Assembly (NCBI GenBank): GCA_963699525.1
Contig: CAVOUI010000006.1
Coordinates: 372,001-436,000 of the forward strand
Length of the DNA: 64,000 nt
Reading direction: 5' to 3'
Source: SG8-41 sp963699525
Lineage (GTDB): Bacteria > Pseudomonadota > Gammaproteobacteria > Burkholderiales > SG8-41
A program made the position numbers and the translations under genes. The notes beneath the pieces were generated by a model, which searched no databases, had not been told where the DNA came from, and worked only from the letters and a program-made list of their open reading frames with translations. Shown one piece after another: positions 53,682-61,913 of the stretch; the first letter of the stretch is position 1; every line of letters begins with the position of its first letter.

Positions 53682-54395
53682 ATGCCCACGTCCACGACCG
53701 AGCACTCGATCAAGCAGTTTGACGTCGATCTGGAGAGCCTGCGCTCGCGCATGCTGCAGATGGGGGGCCTGGTCGAGTCGCAGATCCTCGCGGCGATCGA
53801 CGGCTTCTATAACGGAAACCTCCAGGCCCTGGACCAGGTCGTCGAGAACGATCGGCGCGTCAATGGCTTCGAGGTGAGCATCGACAACGAGTGCAGCCAC
53901 ATTATCGCCCGCCGGCAGCCTGCGGCGGGCGACCTGCGCTTGATCCTGGGCGTCGGCAAGGCGGTGACGGACCTCGAGCGCGTCGGCGACGAAGCGAAGA
54001 AGATCGCGGTGGTGAGCAAGCAGATCCACGAGAGCGGGCGCCTGCAGATTCCGCGGCTCGCGGACATCCGCCGCGCCGGCGGTATCGTGGTCAGCATGCT
54101 GCGCAAGGCGCTCGACGCCTTCGCGCGGCTCGATGCCGTGGCGGCGGCCGAGGTGATACGCGACGACGCCGCGATCGACGAGGCGTTCCGGGGGATGATG
54201 CGCCAGCTCATTACCTTCATGATGGAGGATCCGCGCACCATCTCCACCGCCTTCGAAATCGTCTGGGTCGCGCGCTCGCTCGAGCGCATGGGCGATCACT
54301 CGAAGAACGTGGCGGAGCAGGTCATCTACATCGTCAAGGGCACCGACGTCCGCCACACCAGCTTCGTGGACGTCGAGCGCGAGGCGTCGCGGTGA
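53682..54395 (+). CDS. phoU: Phosphate transport regulator PhoU
   Basis: A 237-residue cytoplasmic helical protein that links the Pst transporter to PhoR and represses the Pho regulon at high phosphate. Two tandem three-helix PhoU repeats are visible, each with the metal-binding E/D-xxx-D pattern: ERVGDEAKKIAVVSKQI and ERMGDHSKNVAEQVIYIVKG. It begins IKQFDVDLESLRSRMLQMGG. It ends the pst operon. Confidence 0.96.
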   Translation: MPTSTTEHSIKQFDVDLESLRSRMLQMGGLVESQILAAIDGFYNGNLQALDQVVENDRRVNGFEVSIDNECSHIIARRQPAAGDLRLILGVGKAVTDLERVGDEAKKIAVVSKQIHESGRLQIPRLADIRRAGGIVVSMLRKALDAFARLDAVAAAEVIRDDAAIDEAFRGMMRQLITFMMEDPRTISTAFEIVWVARSLERMGDHSKNVAEQVIYIVKGTDVRHTSFVDVEREASR

Positions 54396-54772
54396 GCGGC
54401 GTCCCATCCTCGCGCGCTTCCATCCCGGGCACCACGCTGTAAGAACGTCGCTTCGGGCGCCCACGGCGTGCGTCTGCCGACGGGTTGATCCGGCTTGAAC
54501 TTGCGCGGGTAAGTCCTTGACTTCATGCCGCGGCGCGGCGCTCCCTGCGCTGGTCCGGCGCGTCGCTGTGGCGAGCGAACTCGTCGCCGGCCCGTAGAAC
54601 TCCGTCGCGCGAACGGGACGAAGCAAGTGTCCGCGCGCGGCGACAGCCGCAAAAAACCTCTTGCAAGGTTGCGCGGACATAGGCATCCTCTACACGCTGA
54701 ATTCGAGGATAGAGGGCGCAACCCAACCACTCACTCGCGCTGATTCAGCGCACCCAACGGGAGATCCACACT
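54396..54772. other. phoU-SWIB intergenic region with a long inverted repeat
   Basis: No gene seen in 377 bases. TGTCCGCGC (54628-54636) pairs with GCGCGGACA (54671-54679), and inside it AACC(TCTTGCA)AGGTT makes a second stem. This would fold in the leader of the SWIB gene or form a small RNA; neither is proven. A short frame MKSRTYPRKFKPDQPVGRRT on the minus strand (from ~54526) overlaps phoU's end and is probably chance. Confidence 0.4.
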
Positions 54773-55075
54773 ATGGCGAAGAGCAAGAAGAGCAGCAAGA
54801 AGTCGAAGGCAAAGAAGAGCGGGCGCAAGGCGAACCCGGCATTCATGAAGCCGATGACCCCGAGCGCGACGCTCGCCGCGGTGGTCGGCAGCAGCGCCAT
54901 GCCGCGCACGGAAGTCACGAAGAAGCTGTGGGCTTACATCAAGCGCAACAGCCTGCAGGACAAGGCCAACAGGCGCATGATCAACGCCGATGACAAGCTG
55001 CGCGCCGTGTTCGGCGGCCGCTCGCAGGTGTCGATGTTCGACATGACCAAGCTGGTCAGCAACCACCTGCGCTAG
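54773..55075 (+). CDS. SWIB/MDM2-domain protein
   Basis: A 100-residue basic protein. The first 20 residues are a Lys/Ser tail (KSKKSSKKSKAKKSGRK) that may bind DNA, followed by a SWIB domain (MTPSATLAAVVGSSAMPRTE, LWAYIKRNSLQDKANRRMIN, ADDKLRAVFG). SWIB-domain proteins occur in chlamydiae and various bacteria, sometimes fused to topoisomerase I. A role in nucleoid structure is suggested but not shown. A terminator follows. Confidence 0.93.
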   Translation: MAKSKKSSKKSKAKKSGRKANPAFMKPMTPSATLAAVVGSSAMPRTEVTKKLWAYIKRNSLQDKANRRMINADDKLRAVFGGRSQVSMFDMTKLVSNHLR

Positions 55076-55096
55076 CCACCCGCTTCACGCGTCGTG

Positions 55097-55125
55097 AGGG
55101 GCCGCGCATGCGGCCCTTCTTGTTT
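55097..55125 (+). terminator. Intrinsic terminator after the SWIB gene
   Basis: GGGCCGC (55099-55105), loop GCAT, GCGGCCC (55110-55116), then TTCTTGTTTT. Good hairpin with T-rich tail between two convergent genes. Confidence 0.75.
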
Positions 55126-55142
55126 TCTCCCCCTCGCCGCGC

Positions 55143-56273
55143 CTACCTGCGGCGGGCGGCAACGAGGCCTGCGACGAGCAGCGTCGCGCCCATCGCCCAG
55201 AATACCGGCAGCATGCCGAGCGCAGCGCCGAGCGCGCCGGAGGCAAGCGGCGCGCTGGTCTGGCTGAAATTGATGAGCCAGGTGCGCACGCTCAGCACCT
55301 CGGCGCCGCGCCCTTCGGGCGCCTTCTCGTAGAGCAGCGCCATGATGAGCGGCTGGGTGCCTCCGAGCCCGATGCCGAGCACGAAAGCGAGCGCCATCAG
55401 CAGCGGCACGCCTTCGACGAGCGGGAACGCGAGCAGCGTCACGCCCGAGAGAGCCATCGCCGCAATCAGCACGCGCCACTCGTCCAGACGGGGACCGAGG
55501 AGCGGCACCACGAGCCTCACGACGAACACGGCCGCTCCGAAGGCGCCGAGCACGATGCCGATGGTGGAAGCCGATAGCCCGATCTGCGAACCATGGATCG
55601 GGATCACGAACGCGAACAGGTCCCACGTCATCGAGAGCGCGCCGCTCACGATGAATACCAGCCGGAAGCCCGGAATGCGCAGAAAATCCGCGATGCGCCG
55701 CTCTCCCTGCTGGGCGGGCGCCGGCGGGCGATCCGGAGTGTCCACGCGCAGCGCAGCGAGCGCGACGACGGTCGCCAGCGCCGCGACCGAGAGGGCGAGC
55801 ATGGCGTCGCGGTGGCCGATGCCGTCGATGGCAAAGCCGGCGAGAACTGGCCCGAGAAAGCCGGAGGTCGAGTATGCGAGCGCGAGCAGGCCGAAATTCC
55901 TGACGCGGTCCTGCGGGCGCCCGATCACGGCGGCCGCCTGGCCCGCCGCGATGTGGAAGAGAAAGAATCCCGATCCGGCGAGCGGGCTCGCGACGAACAG
56001 CGTCTCCAGCCGCGGCATCGCCCAGGCGAGCACCATCGCCGCGACGATCGCGGCCGCGCCGGCGAGCATCGGGCCGCGAACGCCGATGCGGTCCACCCAG
56101 CGCCCCCAGCGCACCGCGAGCAGCATCGCGACGACGGTGAGCAGCGACATCACCACGCCGACGGTAAACGGCGTCGCGCCATGATGGATCGCGGTGAGTG
56201 AAATGATGACACGGCACCCGGCGAAGGACAGGTGCACCAGGATGGTGAGCAGGACGAGGAGGCGGATGCTCAT
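55143..56273 (-). CDS. Major facilitator superfamily transporter
   Basis: A 376-residue inner-membrane protein with about twelve membrane segments. The MFS loop 2-3 motif is seen as LLAVRWGRWVDRIGVRGPML, with a related AFGAAVFVVRLVVPLLGPRL in the second half; the pattern resembles sugar or drug efflux members. No substrate can be inferred. It ends next to the SWIB terminator and begins 133 bases after the diguanylate cyclase gene on the same strand. Confidence 0.88.
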   Translation of the reverse strand: MSIRLLVLLTILVHLSFAGCRVIISLTAIHHGATPFTVGVVMSLLTVVAMLLAVRWGRWVDRIGVRGPMLAGAAAIVAAMVLAWAMPRLETLFVASPLAGSGFFLFHIAAGQAAAVIGRPQDRVRNFGLLALAYSTSGFLGPVLAGFAIDGIGHRDAMLALSVAALATVVALAALRVDTPDRPPAPAQQGERRIADFLRIPGFRLVFIVSGALSMTWDLFAFVIPIHGSQIGLSASTIGIVLGAFGAAVFVVRLVVPLLGPRLDEWRVLIAAMALSGVTLLAFPLVEGVPLLMALAFVLGIGLGGTQPLIMALLYEKAPEGRGAEVLSVRTWLINFSQTSAPLASGALGAALGMLPVFWAMGATLLVAGLVAARRR

Positions 56274-56406
56274 GGCGGGGTCGCGCTTTCCGTGTGCACG
56301 CGCCGGGAAGTCCGCACGGTCACCAGCGCGACCCCAAGGTACTGGGTGTAGTGGCTGCCGCCGAGGTGCACCGCGTGCATGCCGGGTTTCCGGCGCAACC
56401 AGCCGT
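56274..56406 (-). other. Short gap between the diguanylate cyclase and MFS genes
   Basis: A frame here reads MHAVHLGGSHYTQYLGVALV then TVRTSRRVHTESATPP and ends at the MFS start codon (4-base overlap). It could be a 36-residue peptide, but nothing supports it beyond the open frame and the overlap. Confidence 0.25.
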
Positions 56407-57639
56407 CTACCGGCTCAAGCGGTTGCGCCCTTTTTCCTTGGCGCGGTAGAGCGCGCGGTCGGCGGCTTCGATCACCTCCTGCGGCCGATCGAGACGCCCG
56501 TTGCGTTCCGCCACGCCGACGCTGACTGTCACGGATACGCCGCGCCTGCGCCGCCATCCGCCGCGCTGGCGCTTCGCGCGCCGCGTCCGCGCGGGGCGGT
56601 CGGCTCCGCGCAGCGCCATCCGGTAGGACTCGATACTCACTCGCACCGCCTCCAGGTAGGGGATCGCATCGTCGGCGTCCTTTCCCGGAAACACCACCGT
56701 GAATTCCTCGCCGCCGTAGCGGAAAGCCCTGCCGCCGCCGCCCACGCGGGCGATGTGCGCAGCCACCATCTTCAGCACCTGGTCGCCGAGGTCGTGGCCG
56801 TAGGTGTCGTTGAACTGCTTGAAGTGGTCGACGTCGAGCATCGCGATCGCATAGTGGTTGCCGAGCGCAGCCAGCTGCTCATTCAGCGCGCGCCGGCTGG
56901 GGATGCCGGTCAACTCGTCGCGGAACGCCATGCGGAAGGTGTCCTGCAGCACCGCGATCGCCACCATCAGCTGCGCGGCGGCGATGAAGCTGGCAAAGGA
57001 GACGTATGCGTTGGGAACATGGGCGGCGACGGCAAATGCGGCAATCGCGCCGGCAAAACTCGCGTTGAGGTGGGAACGGCTGACGAACGCCGCGATAACC
57101 GCAACGAGGAAGCCCAGCGCGACGGCCAACATCGCAACCTGCGGCAGACGCCCGGCGCTGAATGGGCTCGGGTCGAGCACCTTCTGATACACGAAGTCGA
57201 CTAGATCGGTGCGGCCCGCGACAAAGACCCAGGCCGTGAACGCGATCTGGGCCAGGAACACGCCGAACCGCAGAGCGCCGTGGCGATTGAGCACGCCCCG
57301 CTCGGGCACTACCGACAACAGCGCCAGATCGAGCGGCACGAAGATCGTGAGCGCGGCGTAGACCGCGCGTGCGTGAAAGCCGTCGATTCCTTCGTGCAGC
57401 CACCATTGCCGCGACGCATAAGCGGTGGCCAGGATTAGGAGAGCGAACACCGCGCGGCCACGGCCGTACCCCACCGCGAGCGCGATACCCAGAACGAACA
57501 TGATGTGGGGACTGTAGATACTGAACCCGGCGAGCGAGCGCGGGAGCGCCGGGCTGTAGAAAACGAGCGCGAAGCCCGCCGCAAGGATCACGACCGGGAC
57601 CACGGGCAGTCCCAGCGCTCTCAGCAACCCGTGCATCAA
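56407..57639 (-). CDS. Membrane-bound diguanylate cyclase (GGDEF)
   Basis: A 410-residue protein with about eight membrane segments in the N-terminal half (~12-235) and a C-terminal GGDEF domain (~240-405): DELTGIPSRRALNEQLAAL, AIAMLDVDHFKQFNDTYGHD and RYGGEEFTVVFPG. The active site is GGEEF, which is usually competent to make cyclic di-GMP. There is no RxxD inhibitory site in front of it. An unusual basic insertion (DRPARTRRAKRQRGGWRRRRG) splits the domain before VSVTVSVGVAERN. It overlaps pdxH by 4 bases. Confidence 0.92.
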   Translation of the reverse strand: MMHGLLRALGLPVVPVVILAAGFALVFYSPALPRSLAGFSIYSPHIMFVLGIALAVGYGRGRAVFALLILATAYASRQWWLHEGIDGFHARAVYAALTIFVPLDLALLSVVPERGVLNRHGALRFGVFLAQIAFTAWVFVAGRTDLVDFVYQKVLDPSPFSAGRLPQVAMLAVALGFLVAVIAAFVSRSHLNASFAGAIAAFAVAAHVPNAYVSFASFIAAAQLMVAIAVLQDTFRMAFRDELTGIPSRRALNEQLAALGNHYAIAMLDVDHFKQFNDTYGHDLGDQVLKMVAAHIARVGGGGRAFRYGGEEFTVVFPGKDADDAIPYLEAVRVSIESYRMALRGADRPARTRRAKRQRGGWRRRRGVSVTVSVGVAERNGRLDRPQEVIEAADRALYRAKEKGRNRLSR

Positions 57640-58250
57640 GGTGCCAGCCGCTCGATTCTCCAGCGGCCGCTCCCCGCGCGGCGGTAGAGGATGCGGTCGT
57701 GCAGCCGGTCTTCGCCTCCCTGCCAGAACTCGAATGATTCGGGTACGAGGCGGTAGCCGCCCCAGTGCGGCGGACGCGGCACCGCGGCGGGATATTTCCG
57801 CGCGTAGGCCGCGACGCGGCGCTCGAGCGCGCCGCGGCCCGCCACCACGGTGCTTTGCGGCGAAGCCCAGGCCGCGAGCTGGCTGCCGCGCGGACGCGTG
57901 GCGAAATATTCATCCGAATCGCGTCCCGCCGATTTTTCCACGCGACCCTCGATGCGCACCTGGCGCCCGGCCTCGCCCCAGTAGAACAGCAGGGTCGCGC
58001 GCGGGTTGCGCGCGAGCTCGCGGCCTTTGCGGCTGCGGTAATTGGTGTAGAACACGAAGCCGTGCGCGTCGAAGCTTTTCAGCAGCACCATGCGCAGCGA
58101 CGGGTGGCCGGCGCGGGTCGCGGTGGCCAGCGCGACCGCTTCCGGAATCGGTTTCACTTGCGCTTGCGCCAAGTCGTACCATCGCGCGAACTGCGCGACG
58201 GGGTCGCTTTCGACGCGGTCTTCCCTCAGGGGCTGGCGGCTGTCCGGCAC
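57636..58250 (-). CDS. pdxH: Pyridoxine/pyridoxamine 5'-phosphate oxidase
   Basis: FMN enzyme that forms pyridoxal 5'-phosphate from PNP or PMP. With a GTG start at 58250 it has 204 residues, the usual size. Motifs: LATATRAGHPSLRMVLLKSF, YTNYRSRKGRELARNPRATL, EYFATRPRGSQLAAWASPQS, PHWGGYRLVPESFEFWQG and the C-terminal RLHDRILYRR. It overlaps the diguanylate cyclase by 4 bases, so the two are translationally coupled despite unrelated roles. Confidence 0.95.
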   Translation of the reverse strand: MPDSRQPLREDRVESDPVAQFARWYDLAQAQVKPIPEAVALATATRAGHPSLRMVLLKSFDAHGFVFYTNYRSRKGRELARNPRATLLFYWGEAGRQVRIEGRVEKSAGRDSDEYFATRPRGSQLAAWASPQSTVVAGRGALERRVAAYARKYPAAVPRPPHWGGYRLVPESFEFWQGGEDRLHDRILYRRAGSGRWRIERLAP

Positions 58251-58356
58251 GCGCCGAATTGTACCGTGTTGCGCCAAAACGAGCCGCAAGGACCGCGAGG
58301 CCGCCGATCGGGCCTGGACAAGCATGAAATCCGGCGACCGCGCCGACTATTGGAAG

Positions 58357-58911
58357 TCAGCCGACCAGGCGCCAGGTGCCGTCGCCGGCCGGACAGGCTT
58401 TCACCCGGTTCGTCTTCTTGCTGCCGTCGGTGGTGGTGACCCTGAAGTCGAACTCGCGGCACTTGACGCCTGCCTGCTCGAAGCCGCGCAGCGGGTAGAA
58501 CCGGTAGGTCCTGCGATTGTCCGCGCTGGCCCAGGTGACGGGTTTCTTGTCGCCCACGAGCTCGAGCCCGTGGCCGATGCAGGCGCGATCGGTTTCATCC
58601 AGGCCGGGGCCGACCTTCGCGCCGGCGGTCGCACCGGCAACGGAGCCGACGAGAATCGCCATGGGCCGGTTCTCGCCCGGGTCGACCCGCGGACCGATCG
58701 CGCCGACCACATCGCGGTTGCAGCGGCCGTTGAGGACGCCGTAGTGCTTGTCCCATTTCTGGCCGCTGTAGCCGATGTAGGGATCGCCCCGCTGGCGCTT
58801 GTCGTGCGCCGGGGCCCACGGTGGAGGGTCGCCGTACGAGGTCAGCGGCAGGGTGGCGAGCGCGCCGCCGGCGAGGGTGACCAGGGACAAGGTGCGGACG
58901 AGATTTCTCAC
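58357..58911 (-). CDS. Putative exported protein with a glycine-zipper-like segment
   Basis: A 184-residue protein from a GTG at 58911 (RNLVRTLSLVTLAGGALATL, a signal peptide). The middle has AILVGSVAGATAGAKVGPG, a glycine-zipper-like pattern as in surface-antigen and RcnB-like proteins, and the C-terminal part ends in a beta-rich domain (REFDFRVTTTDGSKKTNRVK, ACPAGDGTWRLVG). It would be periplasmic or outer-membrane associated. The GTG overlaps the nrdJ stop by 4 bases. Function unknown. Confidence 0.7.
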   Translation of the reverse strand: MRNLVRTLSLVTLAGGALATLPLTSYGDPPPWAPAHDKRQRGDPYIGYSGQKWDKHYGVLNGRCNRDVVGAIGPRVDPGENRPMAILVGSVAGATAGAKVGPGLDETDRACIGHGLELVGDKKPVTWASADNRRTYRFYPLRGFEQAGVKCREFDFRVTTTDGSKKTNRVKACPAGDGTWRLVG

Positions 58912-61757
58912 CCGCACGCGCCGATCGCCCCGCACGCCGTGCAGAACTCGCAGCCGTCCTTGTGGATTACCGCTGCATTGCCGCATTCCACGCAGCGCCT
59001 TCCGTGCAGAACGCGGTAGGAAGCGCCTTCGCTTACCGGCATCCGGTCGTCTTCCGGGATCTCGAGCACGCCCATCTCGTTCAACGGGTAGCCGCGCTCG
59101 TCGAGCACGCCGAGCATCGCGTAGCGGTGGATGATGAGCCGCGCACAGTAGGCAATCGTGCTCGGGAAATTCTGCTGCCGTTGCTCCCCGGGCACCCGCG
59201 CCATGAAGTCGCCGAGCGGCTCGGCGTAACTGAGGAGCTTGCGCAGCTTCATGCCGATCCACGCCGGGTCGATCACGCGCATGTCGAGCGAGAGCAGCTT
59301 GCACAGGCCGTCGAGCGCGCGCGGGTACTCCCCCGCCATCCATACCGAGTAGGGGCGGCGGTGGCCGCCCGGCAGGATCAGCTCCTTCAGGATCAGCAGG
59401 AAGTCGTCGCCGGCGCGCGGGTTGTGCACGTCCACCGTCCACGACATCGTGCCGTCGGTCCCGGTCTTGGGCTCCTTCTTCGCGAACAGCGCTTCCAGCA
59501 CCGGCGATCTGCCGTCCGCTTTCGAGAACGCGCCCAGCTCGTCCACGCGATAGCGCACGATGCGCGCGAACGCCGCCACCAGGCTCGGCACGCGCCGCAA
59601 TTCGCCGTCGGGCGGCATCGGGCAGTCGAAGGCATCGTCGCCCGCCGTGCGCGCGAGGATCTCGAGCTTCATCTTGAGCCAGGCCTTGTCCTGCGCACGC
59701 ATGTCCATGGAGAGGGTCTTGGCGACGGCGCCGAGCCCGCGCGGCTGCTCGGTGCCGTTGACCCACACCTCGAACGGGAACGGCTCGCCGTTCTCGACGT
59801 GGCCGACGAAGATCGCGAACTGCCCGAACGGCGACTCGACCATGTAGGTCCACGACGGATTGCCCGCGGCGAGCTTCGGCCGCCCCGGCCAGCGCAGGCT
59901 GGCGAGGGCCGGCTGCGGCGCCGCTTCCAGCTTGATGCGGCGGTCGGCGCTGGTGTCGAGGTCGCTCGGCTGCTCGGCCTCCGGGGAGGGCGCGACCGAC
60001 AGCACGGCTCCCAGCACCTTGTTGGGACGGTAGGTGGTGATGCCCTTCAATCCCGCCTTCCAGGCTTCGAGGTAGAGATTCCGGAACTGCTCGTACGGAT
60101 AGTCCTCGGGCACGTTGACGGTCTTGCTGATGGCCGAGTCCACGTAGGGCGCGACCACCGCCACCATGCGCATGTGGTCGAGCGCGGAAATGTCCATCGC
60201 GGTGACGAACGCGTCGGGAAGCCGCTCCATGTCCCCGCCGAGGTGTCGGTAGAGCCGCCACGCGTGGTCCTCGACGTCGTAGGTCTTCATCGAGCCGTCG
60301 GCCATGCGCTTCTTGCGCTGGTAGGTCCAGGCGTAGGGCGGCTCGATGCCGTTCGAGGCGTTGTCGGCGAAGGCGAGCGAGATTGTGCCGGTCGGGGCGA
60401 TCGAAAGCAGGTGGCTGTTGCGGATGCCGTGAGCGCGGATCTCGCTCTTCAGCCGCTCCGGCAGGCGCGAAGCAAAGCGCGGCTCCGCGAGATACTGCTC
60501 GGCGTCGAGCAGCGGGAAGGCGCCTTTATCCCGGGCGAGCTCGACCGACGCGGCGTAGGCCTCGTCGCGCATCACCTCCGCGATCCGCGCGGCCATGCGG
60601 CGCGTCTCGTCGGTGTCGTAGCGCAGTCCCAGCATGACGAGCGCGTCGCCCAGCCCGGTGAAGCCGAGCCCCACGCGGCGCTTGGCGCGCGCCTCTTCCT
60701 GTTGCTGCTTCAGCGGCCACACCGTCGCATCGAGCACGTTGTCGAGCATGCGCACCGACGGGCGCACGACCTTCCCGAATGCCTCGAAGTCGAAGCGCGC
60801 GCGCGCACTGAAGGGCTCGCGCACGAACGGCGTCAGGTTGATCGAGCCGAGGCAGCAGCAGCCGTACGACGGAAGCGGCTGCTCTCCGCACGGGTTGGTC
60901 GATTCAATCTTCTCGGTATAGGAAAGATTGTTGTCCGCGTTCGCGCGGTCGACGAAAAACACGCCGGGCTCGGCGTGATCGTAGGTGGACTCCATGATCT
61001 GCTGCCACAGCTCGCGTGCCTTCACCGTACGGTACACCCACAGGCCGTCGAGGCGCTGGACCGGCTCACCCTCGAAATCAGGCGCGGGCGGCTGCTTGTG
61101 CACGAGTTCCCAGTCGCCGTCGGTCTCGACCGCGCGCATGAAGGCGTCCGTCACCGCCACGCTCACGTTGAAATTCTTGAGCTCCCCCTCGTCCTTGGCG
61201 TGGATGAAATCCTCGATGTCGGGGTGGTCGCAACGGAGGATCCCCATCTGCGCGCCGCGGCGCGAGCCGGCGGACTCCACGGTCTCGCAGCTCTTGTCGA
61301 AGACGCGCATGTAGGACACCGGGCCGCTCGCGGTGCTTTCGGTGCCGCGCACGCGCGCGCCGCGCGGGCGGATTGCCGAAAAGTCGTAGCCCACGCCGCC
61401 GCCCCGGCGCATGGTCTCCGCGGACTCCATGAGCGCGAGATAGATGCCGGGCTTGCCGTCCACCGTCTCGGAAACCGAGTCGCCCACCGGCTGCACGAAG
61501 CAGTTGATGAGCGTCGCCTGCAATTGCGTGCCCGCCGCGGAATTGACGCGCCCGCCGGGAATGAAGCCGTTTTCGAGCGCCTCGTAGAACACGGGCTCCC
61601 AGCGCGCGGGGTCCTTCTCGACGGCGGCAAGAGCGCGCGCGACGCGCCGGCGCACGGCTTCCACGCTCCTCTCACCACCCTTCGCGTATTTTTCCAACAG
61701 CACGTCGAGCGTCACCTGCTGGGGCGGCAACGCGAAGCCGGTATCGGTGAGTTTCAT
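58908..61757 (-). CDS. nrdJ: Adenosylcobalamin-dependent ribonucleotide reductase (class II)
   Basis: A B12-dependent class II reductase making deoxyribonucleotides, 949 residues from the ATG at 61757 (MKLTDTGFALPPQQVTLDVL). Motifs: INCFVQPVGDSVSETVDGKP, ESTNPCGEQPLPSYGCCCLG (active-site NPCGE), SIAPTGTISLAFADNASNGI. Two C-terminal TSCPD-like domains (~650-760 and ~775-900) precede a zinc-ribbon (CVECGN, CEFCTACGAIGACG) that can re-reduce the active site. A start at 61799 is possible; the AAAT-AATATG and GGAAAT before 61757 favour the shorter. I saw no cobalamin riboswitch in the 150-base leader. Confidence 0.95.
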   Translation of the reverse strand: MKLTDTGFALPPQQVTLDVLLEKYAKGGERSVEAVRRRVARALAAVEKDPARWEPVFYEALENGFIPGGRVNSAAGTQLQATLINCFVQPVGDSVSETVDGKPGIYLALMESAETMRRGGGVGYDFSAIRPRGARVRGTESTASGPVSYMRVFDKSCETVESAGSRRGAQMGILRCDHPDIEDFIHAKDEGELKNFNVSVAVTDAFMRAVETDGDWELVHKQPPAPDFEGEPVQRLDGLWVYRTVKARELWQQIMESTYDHAEPGVFFVDRANADNNLSYTEKIESTNPCGEQPLPSYGCCCLGSINLTPFVREPFSARARFDFEAFGKVVRPSVRMLDNVLDATVWPLKQQQEEARAKRRVGLGFTGLGDALVMLGLRYDTDETRRMAARIAEVMRDEAYAASVELARDKGAFPLLDAEQYLAEPRFASRLPERLKSEIRAHGIRNSHLLSIAPTGTISLAFADNASNGIEPPYAWTYQRKKRMADGSMKTYDVEDHAWRLYRHLGGDMERLPDAFVTAMDISALDHMRMVAVVAPYVDSAISKTVNVPEDYPYEQFRNLYLEAWKAGLKGITTYRPNKVLGAVLSVAPSPEAEQPSDLDTSADRRIKLEAAPQPALASLRWPGRPKLAAGNPSWTYMVESPFGQFAIFVGHVENGEPFPFEVWVNGTEQPRGLGAVAKTLSMDMRAQDKAWLKMKLEILARTAGDDAFDCPMPPDGELRRVPSLVAAFARIVRYRVDELGAFSKADGRSPVLEALFAKKEPKTGTDGTMSWTVDVHNPRAGDDFLLILKELILPGGHRRPYSVWMAGEYPRALDGLCKLLSLDMRVIDPAWIGMKLRKLLSYAEPLGDFMARVPGEQRQQNFPSTIAYCARLIIHRYAMLGVLDERGYPLNEMGVLEIPEDDRMPVSEGASYRVLHGRRCVECGNAAVIHKDGCEFCTACGAIGACG

Positions 61758-61863
61758 ATTATTTCCGGATATCCCCTTTTCTTGCGCAATCGGCGACACG
61801 AAAAGTAATGATACTCCGGTTGAACAGCGGATTCTAACTGCTTGTTTGCGCGAGTTTGACGAA

Positions 61864-61893
61864 AATCAAAGGGCGCGAAGATTTCGCGCCCTT
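61864..61893 (-). terminator. Intrinsic terminator of the helicase gene
   Basis: Perfect 11-bp arms (61869-61879 and 61883-61893) with a 3-base loop; on the minus strand TGATTTTC follows. It lies 20 bases after the helicase stop. Confidence 0.85.
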
Positions 61894-61913
61894 CACGACT
61901 CAGGCAGTCGACG

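Noticed and set aside
58962..61808. A 948-codon open frame on the plus strand, antisense to the ribonucleotide reductase gene
   Set aside because: Its composition (His, Arg, Ala, Val rich) is what the complementary strand of a GC-rich gene gives; no family motif, while the minus strand reads as a full class II reductase.
61758..61868. Cobalamin riboswitch before the B12-dependent reductase gene
   Set aside because: The leader is only about 110 bases to the helicase terminator and shows no B12-box-like sequence that I could recognise.
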